Source of the DNA: RGIG9115 sp045644665
Lineage (GTDB): Bacteria; Bacillota; Clostridia; UBA1381
Assembly: GCA_045644665.1 (NCBI GenBank)
Contig: JAZRHH010000034.1
Coordinates: 1-64,000, forward strand
Length of the DNA stretch: 64,000 bases
Direction of reading: 5' to 3'
The notes under the pieces are model-generated. The model ran no database searches, was not told the DNA's origin, and saw only the letters and a program-made list of their open reading frames with translations. Each line of letters starts with the position of its first letter. Position 1 is the stretch's first letter. Made by a program: the position numbers and the translations under genes. Below are positions 24,114 to 33,677 of this stretch, in pieces.

Positions 24114-25850
24114 ATGGCTCTTGACGCACTTTGCGTAGGGTGTCTGACACAGGAAATAAACGCTCTTATTGCAGGCGGCAGAATAGACAGGATACATCAG
24201 CCGGAAAAGGACGAAATAACACTTGGTATTCGTACCTTTGGCGGCAACTACAGCCTTGTTTTATCTGCAGGCTCGGCAAATCCAAGAGTACATTTTACAG
24301 ATAAGAAAAAGAAAAATCCAATTTCTGCACCTCTTTTTTGTATGCTTCTCAGGAAGCATCTTAGCGGCGCAAAAATAAAAAGTGTGCGTCAGGTGGGATT
24401 TGAAAGAATTATTGTAATTGATGCAGAGGGCTATGATGAGCTTGGCGACCTTACCACAAAGCATCTTATTATAGAAATAATGGGCAGACACTCCAATATA
24501 ATTCTTACAAATGATGATATGAAAATCATAGACTCCGTAAAGCATGTTGATATAACAATAAGCTCCGTAAGACAGGTGCTTCCGGGGGTTAAATACGAAC
24601 TTCCTCCGGCTCAGGACAAGCTGCCCTTGTCAGAGTATGAGGGTCAGGAGCTAAGCCTCTCGGTTGGTATGCTTTCAAAGGCACTTATCAGTGCAATTTC
24701 CGGCATAAGTCCACTAACTGCCCGTGAAATAATTTATAACGCCTACGGTGTGGCAGATATGCACACGGGGGAGGTGTCCGATACAGGAAAGCTCTACAGA
24801 GAAATTACAGCCTTTCGTGAAAAGCTTGAAAAAGGAGAATTTTCCCCTTGCATAATCAAGGACACATCAGCAAAGAAAATTGTAGATTTCAGCTGCGTGG
24901 ACATAAGACAGTATGAGGGTCTTATGGAAATAGAGAAGTACGATAGTATGAACAGCCTTCTTGATAGCTTTTATTCAGAAAGGGACGCTCTTGAGAGGAT
25001 GAAGCAAAAAACAGCGGACATAACAAAGCTTCTTCATACACTACTTGAGCGTGCATATAAAAAGCGCCTTATACTTGAGGGAACAATAAACGATGCCAAA
25101 AACAAGGATACCTATAAAATGTACGGGGACCTTTTAACAGCAAACGTTTACGCCATTGAAAAGGGTGCAAAATTTGCAGAGGTAGAAAACTTTTATGATC
25201 CGGACTATAAAAAGATAAAGATAAATCTTGACGATAGTCTTACAGCTGCAGAAAATGCACAGAGATATTATAAAAAATATAATAAGGCAAAGACCGCAGA
25301 AACAGAAGCGGCAGCGCAGCAGCAGGAAAACGATTATAAAATAGAGTATTTAGAGAGCACTCTTGCCTCTTTAGATAATTGCACCTGTGAGGAGGACGTA
25401 AACGCAATCCGTGTGGAGCTTTCAGGTGAGGGATACCTTAAAAGAATTTCCGGAGGCAAAAACAAAAAGACGGGCAAGTCAATGCCCATGCATTTTATAT
25501 CTGCTGACGGATTTCATATATACGTTGGAAAAAACAATACTCAAAATGACGAGCTTACCTTAAAATTTGCAAACTCACAGGACCTTTGGTTCCATACAAA
25601 GCAAATTCACGGTTCTCATGTTATTATTAAGCTTGGAATTGACAAGGACGTGCCGGAGGGTACTATACTTCAGGCGGCACAGCTTGCGGCATACTACTCA
25701 AAGGCAAGAGAGTCAAATCAGGTGCCTGTGGACTATACAGCCGTGAAAAATGTAAAAAAACCAAAGGGCGCAAAGCCGGGCATGGTAATATACGATTTTT
25801 ATAATACTTTGTATGTAACACCCAAAAACTTTGCCGAAGGAAAGGAATAG
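24114..25850 (+). CDS. rqcH: Rqc2/RqcH-like NFACT protein
   Basis: Ribosome-quality-control factor that binds obstructed 50S subunits with peptidyl-tRNA and recruits tRNA-Ala to add alanine tails. 578 residues: NFACT-N (residues about 1-210, starting DALCVGCLTQEIN), the HhH region, a coiled coil (about 270-430), and NFACT-R (MHFISADGFHIYVGKNNTQND, LWFHTKQIHGSHVII). Older annotation calls this fibronectin-binding protein FbpA; the RqcH role is the better supported one for Firmicutes. Confidence 0.92.
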   Translation: MALDALCVGCLTQEINALIAGGRIDRIHQPEKDEITLGIRTFGGNYSLVLSAGSANPRVHFTDKKKKNPISAPLFCMLLRKHLSGAKIKSVRQVGFERIIVIDAEGYDELGDLTTKHLIIEIMGRHSNIILTNDDMKIIDSVKHVDITISSVRQVLPGVKYELPPAQDKLPLSEYEGQELSLSVGMLSKALISAISGISPLTAREIIYNAYGVADMHTGEVSDTGKLYREITAFREKLEKGEFSPCIIKDTSAKKIVDFSCVDIRQYEGLMEIEKYDSMNSLLDSFYSERDALERMKQKTADITKLLHTLLERAYKKRLILEGTINDAKNKDTYKMYGDLLTANVYAIEKGAKFAEVENFYDPDYKKIKINLDDSLTAAENAQRYYKKYNKAKTAETEAAAQQQENDYKIEYLESTLASLDNCTCEEDVNAIRVELSGEGYLKRISGGKNKKTGKSMPMHFISADGFHIYVGKNNTQNDELTLKFANSQDLWFHTKQIHGSHVIIKLGIDKDVPEGTILQAAQLAAYYSKARESNQVPVDYTAVKNVKKPKGAKPGMVIYDFYNTLYVTPKNFAEGKE

Positions 25851-25853
25851 GTA

Positions 25854-26303
25854 ATGAACAAAATAACCAGCTTTACAATCGACCACACAAATCTCATGCC
25901 GGGGCTTTATGTGTCACGAATTGACGGAGATATTGTCACATATGACCTGAGAATGAGAAAACCAAATACAGACGAGCTTTTATCAAATTCCTGTATGCAT
26001 TCTTTTGAGCATATGCTTGCCACCTACATGAGAAACAGCGAAATAAAGGACAGCATCATATATGTGGGTCCAATGGGATGTCAAACAGGATTTTATGTGC
26101 TTGTAAGAATGAATGACAACGAAAGATTTTTAAAGGAGCTAAAAGAGGCTCTTGAGAAAATAATAAACCACGAGGGTGAAATGTTTGGAAATAGTGCTGT
26201 AGAGTGCGGAAACTATAAAAACCTTAGCACAGACGAGGCAAAAAAGGAAGCGGAAATTTATCTTAACATATTAAACTCACAGGAAATTAATTTTAAATAC
26301 TAA
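25854..26303 (+). CDS. luxS: S-ribosylhomocysteine lyase
   Basis: Cleaves S-ribosylhomocysteine to homocysteine and DPD, the AI-2 precursor. 149 residues. Metal-binding HSFEH at residues 49-53 and the catalytic Cys76 in VGPMGCQTGFYV are present; the third metal ligand is the Cys in AVECGNY. It starts 3 bases after rqcH. No mtn/pfs gene is nearby. Confidence 0.97.
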   Translation: MNKITSFTIDHTNLMPGLYVSRIDGDIVTYDLRMRKPNTDELLSNSCMHSFEHMLATYMRNSEIKDSIIYVGPMGCQTGFYVLVRMNDNERFLKELKEALEKIINHEGEMFGNSAVECGNYKNLSTDEAKKEAEIYLNILNSQEINFKY

Positions 26304-26317
26304 AAGGAGAATGGAAG

Positions 26318-26995
26318 ATGAAGGTTGCAATAGACGGACCTGCAGGAGCAGGTAAAAGCACAATTTCAAAAAAGGCGGCAAAGGACTTAGGCTTTGTTTA
26401 TATAGACACAGGTGCAATGTACAGAACTGTAGGACTTTGTGCGCTAAATAATGGAATTGACATTAAAAATGAGCCTGAAAAGGTTGTTGCCATGATGGAC
26501 ACCATGGTAATTGATATGGAATGTACCGAGGGTGGACAGCTCATGTTTTTAAATGGTGAGGACGTAACCTCAAAAATAAGAACAGAGGAAGTTTCCATGG
26601 CGGCGTCTATGGTAGCCGTAATTGGTGAGGTAAGAGAAAAGCTGGTCTTTATGCAGCGTGAATTTGCAGGTAGCCGAAACGTTATAATGGACGGACGTGA
26701 TATTGGAACTCATGTGCTCCCCGACGCAGAATGTAAAATTTTCCTTACCGCTTCAACTTTTGCAAGAGGAAAAAGAAGATATCTTGAGCTTAAGGAAAAA
26801 GGCATAGAATGTGACCTTGATGAAGTTTGCCGAGATATAGAAAAGCGTGACATAAACGACAGTACAAGGGCACATTCACCACTAAAACAAGCAGAGGACG
26901 CTGTACTTCTTGACACTACAGACCTTACTCTGGAGGAATCAATAAACGAGTGCATGAATATTATTAAAAAACGTATTGGAGAAAACCAGCAATGA
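26318..26995 (+). CDS. cmk: Cytidylate kinase
   Basis: Phosphorylates CMP and dCMP. 225 residues; P-loop IDGPAGAGKSTI at the N terminus, YIDTGAMYRTVG, MDGRDIGTHVLP near residue 127, and REREQ-like lid replaced by DINDSTRAHSPLKQAEDA. It overlaps the next gene by 4 bases (ATGA). cmk next to a plsC-type acyltransferase is a common Clostridia arrangement. Confidence 0.96.
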   Translation: MKVAIDGPAGAGKSTISKKAAKDLGFVYIDTGAMYRTVGLCALNNGIDIKNEPEKVVAMMDTMVIDMECTEGGQLMFLNGEDVTSKIRTEEVSMAASMVAVIGEVREKLVFMQREFAGSRNVIMDGRDIGTHVLPDAECKIFLTASTFARGKRRYLELKEKGIECDLDEVCRDIEKRDINDSTRAHSPLKQAEDAVLLDTTDLTLEESINECMNIIKKRIGENQQ

Positions 26996-27573
26996 AAACA
27001 CTTAAATTTTTAATAAGAATTATTTACAGAATTTTGTTTAAAATAGAAATAGAGGGGCTTGAAAATATTCCTGAAAATGAGGGCGTTATAATTGCCCCAA
27101 ACCACACAAGCAACTTTGACCCTCCACTTGTGGTTGGATTTCTACCACACAGCCTTAGAATGATGGGTAAGGCGGAGCTTTTTAAAAATAAGCTTTTTGC
27201 ATGGGTGCTCACAAAGGTGGGTGCGTTCCCTGTAAACCGCGGAGAGGCAGACATAACTGCCATAAAAACTGCTATGAGATTTTTAAAGGCAAACTACCCT
27301 CTCCTTGTATTCCCCCACGGAACAAGAATAAAGCGTGGCGAAGATGCACCGCTAAAAGAGGGTGTAATTTTAATTGCACTAAAAGCAAAAAAGAATATAG
27401 TCCCTGCATACATAAGCGGAAGCTTTTCATTCCGGAGCAAGATAACACTTTCCTTTGGACCGGTGTTTGACCTTTCGGAGTACTATGCCGCAAAGCTCTC
27501 CCCTAAAGAAGTAAAGAATCTGGCAGGCGAGCTTTGGGAAAAAATGAAGTCTTTAAGCAAGGAGAATCTATGA
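26992..27573 (+). CDS. plsC: 1-acyl-sn-glycerol-3-phosphate acyltransferase
   Basis: Membrane-associated enzyme that makes phosphatidic acid. 193 residues; catalytic NHTSNFDP (NHxxxxD) near residue 37. Motif III reads FPHGTR at about residue 104, with His in place of the usual Glu of FPEGTR; the Gly-Thr-Arg that contacts phosphate is kept. The substitution could mean a family variant with altered substrate use. ATGA overlaps on both sides couple it to cmk and the M24 peptidase. Confidence 0.92.
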   Translation: MKTLKFLIRIIYRILFKIEIEGLENIPENEGVIIAPNHTSNFDPPLVVGFLPHSLRMMGKAELFKNKLFAWVLTKVGAFPVNRGEADITAIKTAMRFLKANYPLLVFPHGTRIKRGEDAPLKEGVILIALKAKKNIVPAYISGSFSFRSKITLSFGPVFDLSEYYAAKLSPKEVKNLAGELWEKMKSLSKENL

Positions 27574-28613
27574 ACAAAAATTATGAAAAGCTGCTAAGCT
27601 CCCTTGGGGAGTGGGATGCAGCTCTTGTTTCATCAAAGGCAAATATATTTTATTACAGCGGTTTCACATCAGAGGACGCCATTTTATACATATCACATAA
27701 AAGACGTCTTCTTTTAACGGACTCAAGATATACCCTGCAGGCAAAGGAGCAGGCGCCGGACTTTGAGGTTATAATTGAAAAGGGAATTGAGGAAATTTCC
27801 AAAACAGGGGAAAAGGTCATTTTTATAGAAGAGGACTATATTTCTGCCGGAAGAAAAGGAAAACTTGCAGATAAGCTCGAGGATAAAGACCTTGTTTTTG
27901 GAGGAGAAATAATTTCTGCTCCAAGACGAATAAAAACCGATGCAGAGATTAAAAAAATACATGAGGCTGAAAGACTTGGCGACCATGCATTTTCCCATAT
28001 CTTAAAGTATATTAAGCCGGGTGTAACAGAAAAAGAGGTGGCTCTGGAGCTTGAATATTTTATGAAAAAAGCAGGAGCATCTTCTATGGCATTTGACACA
28101 ATTTGTGCATCAGGTGTGCGCTCTGCAATGCCCCATGGCTGCGCCTCTGACAAAATCATTTCTTCCGGAGAACTTTTAACTTTAGATTTTGGCTGCGTTC
28201 TTGAGGGATACTGCTCTGATATGACACGTACTGTTGTTGTGGGAAGCGCAAATGACAGGCAAAAAGAGATTTATAATATAGTCTTAAAGGCTCAGGCAGA
28301 GGCACTTAGCAAAATAAGCTGCGGCATGGAGTGTAGAGAGGCAGACAAAATTGCAAGAGATATTATAGACGGATTTGGCTACGGCAAAAACTTTGGACAC
28401 AGCCTTGGACACAGCCTTGGCCTTGAAGTCCACGAGGGTCCAAACCTTTCTTCAAGGTCAGAGGATATATTGGAAATCGGCAATGTATTTTCTGTAGAGC
28501 CGGGAATATATATAGAGGGTTTTGGCGGAGTACGTATCGAGGATATATGTGCAATAACCCCTGAGGGCACGCTCAACCTTACAGGCTCACCAAAGGAGCT
28601 TATTGAAATTTGA
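27570..28613 (+). CDS. Xaa-Pro peptidase, M24 family
   Basis: Metallopeptidase that removes N-terminal residues before proline. N-terminal creatinase domain (about 1-125), then the M24 pita-bread fold with ligands in LDFGCVLEGYCSDMTRT, LGHSLGLEVHEGP, VEPGIYI and GGVRIED. I set the start at ATG 27570, which has AAGGAG 5 bases upstream and overlaps the plsC stop as ATGA; an ATG 36 bases upstream would lie inside plsC without a ribosome site. 347 residues. Confidence 0.92.
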   Translation: MNKNYEKLLSSLGEWDAALVSSKANIFYYSGFTSEDAILYISHKRRLLLTDSRYTLQAKEQAPDFEVIIEKGIEEISKTGEKVIFIEEDYISAGRKGKLADKLEDKDLVFGGEIISAPRRIKTDAEIKKIHEAERLGDHAFSHILKYIKPGVTEKEVALELEYFMKKAGASSMAFDTICASGVRSAMPHGCASDKIISSGELLTLDFGCVLEGYCSDMTRTVVVGSANDRQKEIYNIVLKAQAEALSKISCGMECREADKIARDIIDGFGYGKNFGHSLGHSLGLEVHEGPNLSSRSEDILEIGNVFSVEPGIYIEGFGGVRIEDICAITPEGTLNLTGSPKELIEI

Positions 28614-28641
28614 ACAAAGTTTTAACACTACCCTCCATTTA

Positions 28642-28670
28642 TTGACATAGTAAAAAAATGGGTATATACT
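28642..28670 (+). promoter_or_regulatory. Promoter of the ABC exporter operon
   Basis: TTGACA (28642-28647), 17 bases, TATACT (28665-28670). A TATAAT 5 bases further is spaced too far to be the -10. Confidence 0.8.
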
Positions 28671-28683
28671 ATATATATAATTG

Positions 28684-28720
28684 AGCAAAGGACTTTGTAT
28701 TATGCAAGGTCTGTTTTGCT
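28684..28720 (+). other. Leader stem-loop of the ABC exporter mRNA
   Basis: A 14-bp stem with a 2-base bulge and two G-U pairs: AGCAAAG GACTTTG (28684-28697), 7-base loop, CAAGGTC (28705-28711), TG bulge, TTTTGCT (28714-28720). It begins about 7 bases after the predicted transcript start and ends 4 bases before the AAAAAAGGAG ribosome site. There is no T-tract. It could stabilise the mRNA or gate translation. Confidence 0.5.
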
Positions 28721-28741
28721 TTAAAAAAGGAGACATAAAGT

Positions 28742-30484
28742 ATGATAAAACGTCTTGCGGGTAGCATCAGAGAATATAAACTGCCCACTATTCTTACATT
28801 TATTTTTATTGTGGGAGAGGTTATAATCGAGGTTTTTATACCCTTTATAACAGCAAGTCTTGTGAATAATATAAAAGCAGGTATACAAATGACCGAAATT
28901 GTAAAAACAGGAGGATTTCTTGTTTTAATGGCATTTGTATCACTTGCCTGTGGCGCAATTGCAGCACGTGCCTGTGCAAAAGCTTCTGCAGGCTTTGCTA
29001 AAAATCTGCGCCATGACATTTTCAGGAAAGTGCAGACCTTTGCTTTTGAAAATATTGACAAGTTTTCATCATCATCTCTTGTGACACGTATGACTACTGA
29101 CATAAATAATATTCAGATGTCCTACATGATGCTCATAAGAACAGCAATAAGGTCACCACTTATGCTTTTGTTCTCTATAATAATGGCATATATAATGGGC
29201 GGCGCTCTTGCAAGTACCTTTGTGGTTGTAGTACCGGTTCTTGCATTTGGACTTTTTCTTGTAGCACGCAAGGCAATGCCGGCATTTAGAAGAGTGTTTA
29301 AAAAGTACGACAGACTAAACGAGTCAATAGAAGAAAATGTACGAGGAATACGAGTAGTAAAAGGCTTTTCAAGAGAAGAATATGAAAAGGAAAAGTTTGC
29401 ATCTGCTGCAGACAATATAAGAAAAGATTTTACAAAAGCAGAAAGGCTTGTTGCATTAAACACGCCTATAATGCAATTCTGCGTTAACTTTAATATGATT
29501 TTTGTGCTTCTTGTTGGCTCTAAAATGGTAATATCGGGCGGAGGACAAAATATTGATATTGGACAGATTTCCGCTATGCTTACCTATGGTATGCAGATAC
29601 TTATGTCACTTATGATGCTTTCTATGATTTACGTTATGCTTACCATGTCTGCAGAGTCAATGAAAAGAATTGACGAGGTGCTTCGTGAAACCTCTGCTAT
29701 TTCGGAGAATGAAAATTCCAAAACAGAAGTAAAAGACGGAACTATAGAATTTGAAAATGTAAGCTTTAAATATTCCAAAAACGCCAAAAGATATGCCCTT
29801 TCGGATATTAATCTCAAAATAGACTCCGGAATGACCGTTGGTATCATTGGCGGTACAGGCTCAAGTAAATCCACCCTTGTACAGCTTATCCCAAGACTTT
29901 ATGATGTAACGGAAGGGACAGTTAAGGTTGGTGGAGTGGACGTAAGAGAGTATGGAATAAAGCCACTTCGTGATGCCGTTTCCATGGTGCTCCAGAAAAA
30001 TCTTTTGTTCTCCGGTACAATCAAGGATAATCTTCGCTGGGGAAATAATGAAGCAACGGACGAGGAAATGATAGAAGCCTGCCGTCTTTCACAGGCAGAC
30101 GAGTTTATAAAAACTTTCCCTGATGGCTACGATACAATGATAGAGCAAGGCGGTTCAAACGTATCAGGCGGTCAGAAGCAAAGAATTGCTATTGCAAGAG
30201 CACTTCTTAAAAAACCAAAAATTCTTATACTTGACGACTCAACAAGCGCTGTTGATACAAAAACTGATTCACTTATTCGTCAGGGCTTTAAAAAGTATAT
30301 TCCCGAAACTACAAAGCTTATAATTGCCCAGCGTATTTCTTCTGTTCAGGATGCAGATATGATAATCGTAATGGAAAACGGCTCCATAGCCGATATTGGC
30401 ACACATAGCCAGCTTTTGACAAACTCTGATATATACAAGGAAATTTATGAGCAGCAAACAAGCGGAGGTGACAGCAATGAATAA
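28742..30484 (+). CDS. ABC exporter, half-transporter 1 (degenerate site)
   Basis: 580 residues: six membrane segments (about 15-310), then an ATPase domain with Walker A GGTGSSKST, signature VSGGQKQR, and Walker B LILDDSTSAVD. The catalytic Glu after Walker B is Asp (DD, not DE), the mark of the inactive site in heterodimeric exporters such as BmrC or TM287. It overlaps the partner gene by 8 bases. Exports drugs or lipids; substrate not readable. Confidence 0.92.
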   Translation: MIKRLAGSIREYKLPTILTFIFIVGEVIIEVFIPFITASLVNNIKAGIQMTEIVKTGGFLVLMAFVSLACGAIAARACAKASAGFAKNLRHDIFRKVQTFAFENIDKFSSSSLVTRMTTDINNIQMSYMMLIRTAIRSPLMLLFSIIMAYIMGGALASTFVVVVPVLAFGLFLVARKAMPAFRRVFKKYDRLNESIEENVRGIRVVKGFSREEYEKEKFASAADNIRKDFTKAERLVALNTPIMQFCVNFNMIFVLLVGSKMVISGGGQNIDIGQISAMLTYGMQILMSLMMLSMIYVMLTMSAESMKRIDEVLRETSAISENENSKTEVKDGTIEFENVSFKYSKNAKRYALSDINLKIDSGMTVGIIGGTGSSKSTLVQLIPRLYDVTEGTVKVGGVDVREYGIKPLRDAVSMVLQKNLLFSGTIKDNLRWGNNEATDEEMIEACRLSQADEFIKTFPDGYDTMIEQGGSNVSGGQKQRIAIARALLKKPKILILDDSTSAVDTKTDSLIRQGFKKYIPETTKLIIAQRISSVQDADMIIVMENGSIADIGTHSQLLTNSDIYKEIYEQQTSGGDSNE

Positions 30485-32387
30485 AAGGCCCATGGGTCCC
30501 AGACCAAAGCTAAAAAAAGGTGTGCTTTCAAGAACACTAAAAATGCTTTTTGAAGCATACCCCGTACTTTTGCCTGTAACGGTAGTGTGTATTTTGTTTT
30601 CTGCCGTTGTCTCTGCAATTCCGGCAGTATTTATACAAAACATTCTCTCGCTTATAGAAAAGTGGTATATAAGCCGTGACTGGTCAGCTGCAAGTGCAGA
30701 AATTATACCAAAGGTATTAATACTTCTTGGTATGTATTTGGTTTCAATTATTTCTGCAACGGCGTATACGCAGCTTATGGCATATATAACACAAGGTTTC
30801 CTGAGTAAGCTGAGATGCAAAATGTTTGACATTATGCAAAGCCTGCCTGTAAAATATTTTGATACCAACAAGCACGGAGACATAATGAGCCATTATACAA
30901 ATGACATTGATACACTCCGTCAGCTCATTTCACAGTCGTTTCCACATCTTTTGCAGGCAGTGGCCATAGTAACCTGTGTATTTGGTATAATGGTTTACTA
31001 CAGTGTACCAATGACCTGTGTTATAGTTCTTGGTGTTGTGGCAATTTTCTTTATAACAAAAAAGGTAGGCGGCGGCTCTGCAAAATACTTTATGAGACAA
31101 CAAAAGTCACTGGGCAGGGCAGAGGGATACATTCAGGAAATAATGAACGGACAAAAGGTTGTAAAGGTTTTTTGCCATGAAGATGAGTGTAACCGTGATT
31201 TTGATGAAATAAACAATCAACTTTTTGAAGACAGCTGCAAGGCCCACGGCTATGCAAACAGCCTTGGCCCTATTACAATGAATGTAGGAAATATCCTGTA
31301 TGTTATAGTTGCCATGGTTGGCGGACTTTTCATAGTATCAGGTATGAAAAACCTTAGTATATCAGGTCTTGCATTCAGTATAAGCCTTGTTGTACCTTTC
31401 CTGAACATGACAAAGCAGTTTACAGGTAACATAAACCAGGTTTCTCAGCAAATAAACTCTGTTGTAATGGCAATGGCAGGAGCAGACAGAATTTTCAATC
31501 TTATGGACCAGGCAGCAGAAGCAGACAGCGGCTATGTAACACTTGTAAATGCAGAAAAGGACGAAAATGGCAATATAAAAGAAACAACAAAGAGAACAGG
31601 ATTCTGGGCATGGAAGCACCCTCACAGCGACGGAACACTTACCTATACAGAGGTTAAAGGCCACGTAGAGCTAACAGAGGTGGACTTTGAATATGAAGAA
31701 GGAAAGCCTGTTCTAAAGAATGTTACAGTTTATGCCGAGCCTGGACAAAAGGTTGCCTTTGTTGGAGCAACAGGAGCCGGAAAAACAACAATCACAAACC
31801 TTATAAACCGCTTCTATGATATAGCAGACGGTAAAATAAGATATGACGGAATAAATATAAACAAAATAAAAAAATCAGACCTTAGACGTTCTCTTGGTAT
31901 AGTTCTGCAGGATACAAACCTCTTTACCGGAACAGTAATGGACAACATCCGCTACGGACGTCTTGATGCAAGTAACGAAGAATGTATTGCCGCTGCAGAA
32001 AGTGTTGGCGCTCATGACTTTATAACAAGACTTCCTGAGGGCTACGACACACTACTTTCAAACAACGGCTCAAACCTTTCCCAAGGTCAGCGTCAGCTGA
32101 TTGCAATTGCAAGAGCCGCCGTTGCGGACCCGCCTGTTATGATTTTGGACGAGGCAACCTCGTCAATAGATACCCGTACCGAGGCAATTGTACAACGTGG
32201 TATGGATAATCTTATGAAAGGCAGAACAGTATTTGTTATTGCACATCGTCTATCAACAGTTAAAAATTCAGACGTTATTATGGTGCTTGATAAGGGTGAA
32301 ATTATAGAACGTGGAAGCCACGAAATGCTTATCGAACAAAAAGGAGTTTACTATCAACTGTATACAGGAATGTTTGAATTGGATTAA
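30477..32387 (+). CDS. ABC exporter, half-transporter 2 (catalytic site)
   Basis: 636 residues from ATG 30477, chosen for GGAGGTG 7 bases upstream; an in-frame ATG 30 bases earlier has no such site. Six membrane segments, then an ATPase with Walker A GATGAGKTT, signature LSQGQRQ and an intact Walker B ILDEATSSID. An insert of about 40 residues (TKRTGFWAWKHPHSDGTL region) links membrane and ATPase parts. It forms the active site with the signature of half-transporter 1. Confidence 0.92.
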   Translation: MNKRPMGPRPKLKKGVLSRTLKMLFEAYPVLLPVTVVCILFSAVVSAIPAVFIQNILSLIEKWYISRDWSAASAEIIPKVLILLGMYLVSIISATAYTQLMAYITQGFLSKLRCKMFDIMQSLPVKYFDTNKHGDIMSHYTNDIDTLRQLISQSFPHLLQAVAIVTCVFGIMVYYSVPMTCVIVLGVVAIFFITKKVGGGSAKYFMRQQKSLGRAEGYIQEIMNGQKVVKVFCHEDECNRDFDEINNQLFEDSCKAHGYANSLGPITMNVGNILYVIVAMVGGLFIVSGMKNLSISGLAFSISLVVPFLNMTKQFTGNINQVSQQINSVVMAMAGADRIFNLMDQAAEADSGYVTLVNAEKDENGNIKETTKRTGFWAWKHPHSDGTLTYTEVKGHVELTEVDFEYEEGKPVLKNVTVYAEPGQKVAFVGATGAGKTTITNLINRFYDIADGKIRYDGININKIKKSDLRRSLGIVLQDTNLFTGTVMDNIRYGRLDASNEECIAAAESVGAHDFITRLPEGYDTLLSNNGSNLSQGQRQLIAIARAAVADPPVMILDEATSSIDTRTEAIVQRGMDNLMKGRTVFVIAHRLSTVKNSDVIMVLDKGEIIERGSHEMLIEQKGVYYQLYTGMFELD

Positions 32388-32420
32388 AAAAATGCCGTTG
32401 CATTATGCAACGGCATTTTT
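32388..32420. terminator. Bidirectional terminator after the ABC exporter
   Basis: A 15-bp stem (32388-32402 with 32406-32420) with 3-base loop and T and A runs on both sides. It serves the exporter and the convergent YARHG gene. Confidence 0.88.
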
Positions 32421-32429
32421 AGTACTATT

Positions 32430-33530
32430 TTATTCATGTGCCAGTATAAACTTAGCATTTGTAAGCTCAATTTCGCTCAGGTTAGCATAATCATTTCCAT
32501 AGTTGTAGTTTGCATCTTTCTTATACCATGACTTTGATTCAAAGTAGTTTTGAATATCAGCTCTCTTAAATGCTCTGCCGTGACGGGCAAAAATTTCGTT
32601 TCTCGCAAGTTCAAGCTGTGCCTTTGAAAGTCCCTGAAGGTCTGTTTCTGTAAGAAGTCTTGCAGATGAGTCTGCTATGATATATTCGCCCTTTGAAACT
32701 GCGTCTATATCGAGCATTACATAAACAGGTAGTCCGTAATATACATCATCTGATGCAACAGCGTCAATTGAATATATTCCCGGAACACCTGACGCAAAAG
32801 CATCAGCACTTGCGTAGGCAAAATAAGTTTCATTACCAATTACAAACTTTGCAACGGACTCTCCTGTAACAGGTGCAGTTTCAACTGATAAAACCTGGAC
32901 TGTCTGTGAGTTCATGGACTTTCCTTGTTCTACAGGAGTCTGAACAACAGTTGCTGCCGGGAAAGTCTCTTTTGCAGCAGGCCTAGCAGTTGGCTTTGCT
33001 GCCGGAGCAGTGCTTGCCGGTTTCTTTGGCAGAGCAGGCTTTTTGGTAATAACAGGCATAGGAGTTTTTTCTGCAATAACAGGAGCTTTTTCTGTAGGTA
33101 TAGGAGTAGTTACTGCAACTGCAGGTGTTTCTCCTACAATCACAGGTGTTTCTATAAGAGGCAGGTCCGTTATAGCAGGATCCGGGAAAAGTGTTTCTTC
33201 CGGATTAATTATAGGCTCTAAGGTCTGTGTAGGAAGTACTGATGGAGTTATAACTACAATATTGTCCGGATCATCTTCTATATTATTTTTAACCTTGTAC
33301 ACTCCGTAAACTGCAGCTGCAGCAACAGCAATAATGGCAATACAAATTCCAATAATCTTTTTTCTGCGCTGTTTTACTTTCTTTTTCATTCTGCGCTGTT
33401 GTATCTCTTCAAGCCGTGCATTTTTATCAAGTGCAGGAGCAAATTCATCTTCTGTGTCGAGTAATTCTCCGCAGTTTATACATACGGAAGCATTATCATC
33501 ATTTAATGCATTACATTTAGGGCAGTTCAT
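32430..33530 (-). CDS. Zinc-ribbon, single-span protein with C-terminal YARHG domain
   Basis: 366 residues. N-terminal zinc ribbon MNCPKCNALNDDNASVCINC, a charged stretch, membrane segment IIGICIAIIAVAAAAVYGVY (about residues 58-77), a Pro/Thr-rich linker of about 120 residues with repeated P-V-I and K-K-P-A units, a domain of about 60 residues, and a YARHG domain near the end (LELARNEIFARHGRAF, YFESKSWYK). YARHG is thought to be extracytoplasmic, so the zinc ribbon faces the cytosol. The start is ATG 33530; an upstream TTG would abut the AAAGGA. Role unknown. Confidence 0.87.
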   Translation of the reverse strand: MNCPKCNALNDDNASVCINCGELLDTEDEFAPALDKNARLEEIQQRRMKKKVKQRRKKIIGICIAIIAVAAAAVYGVYKVKNNIEDDPDNIVVITPSVLPTQTLEPIINPEETLFPDPAITDLPLIETPVIVGETPAVAVTTPIPTEKAPVIAEKTPMPVITKKPALPKKPASTAPAAKPTARPAAKETFPAATVVQTPVEQGKSMNSQTVQVLSVETAPVTGESVAKFVIGNETYFAYASADAFASGVPGIYSIDAVASDDVYYGLPVYVMLDIDAVSKGEYIIADSSARLLTETDLQGLSKAQLELARNEIFARHGRAFKRADIQNYFESKSWYKKDANYNYGNDYANLSEIELTNAKFILAHE

Positions 33531-33602
33531 TACACTCAATCCTTTCGACGCAATATTTACAATGAAGCTTTAAAATTACATAAAACTCCATGATATACGG
33601 AT

Positions 33603-33631
33603 ATTATATACGACACTAAATATTATGTCAA
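33603..33631 (-). promoter_or_regulatory. Consensus promoter of the YARHG gene
   Basis: Minus strand TTGACA (33631-33626), 17 bases, TATAAT (33608-33603); both hexamers perfect. The leader is about 70 bases. Confidence 0.85.
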
Positions 33632-33677
33632 CTACAGTAATGTTAAGTTATATTATCATTTATCTTACTTATGTTTT

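Noticed and set aside
33010..33309. Plus-strand ORFs opposite the Pro/Thr-rich linker of the YARHG protein
   Set aside because: Low-complexity shadow of a repetitive coding stretch with no ribosome site.
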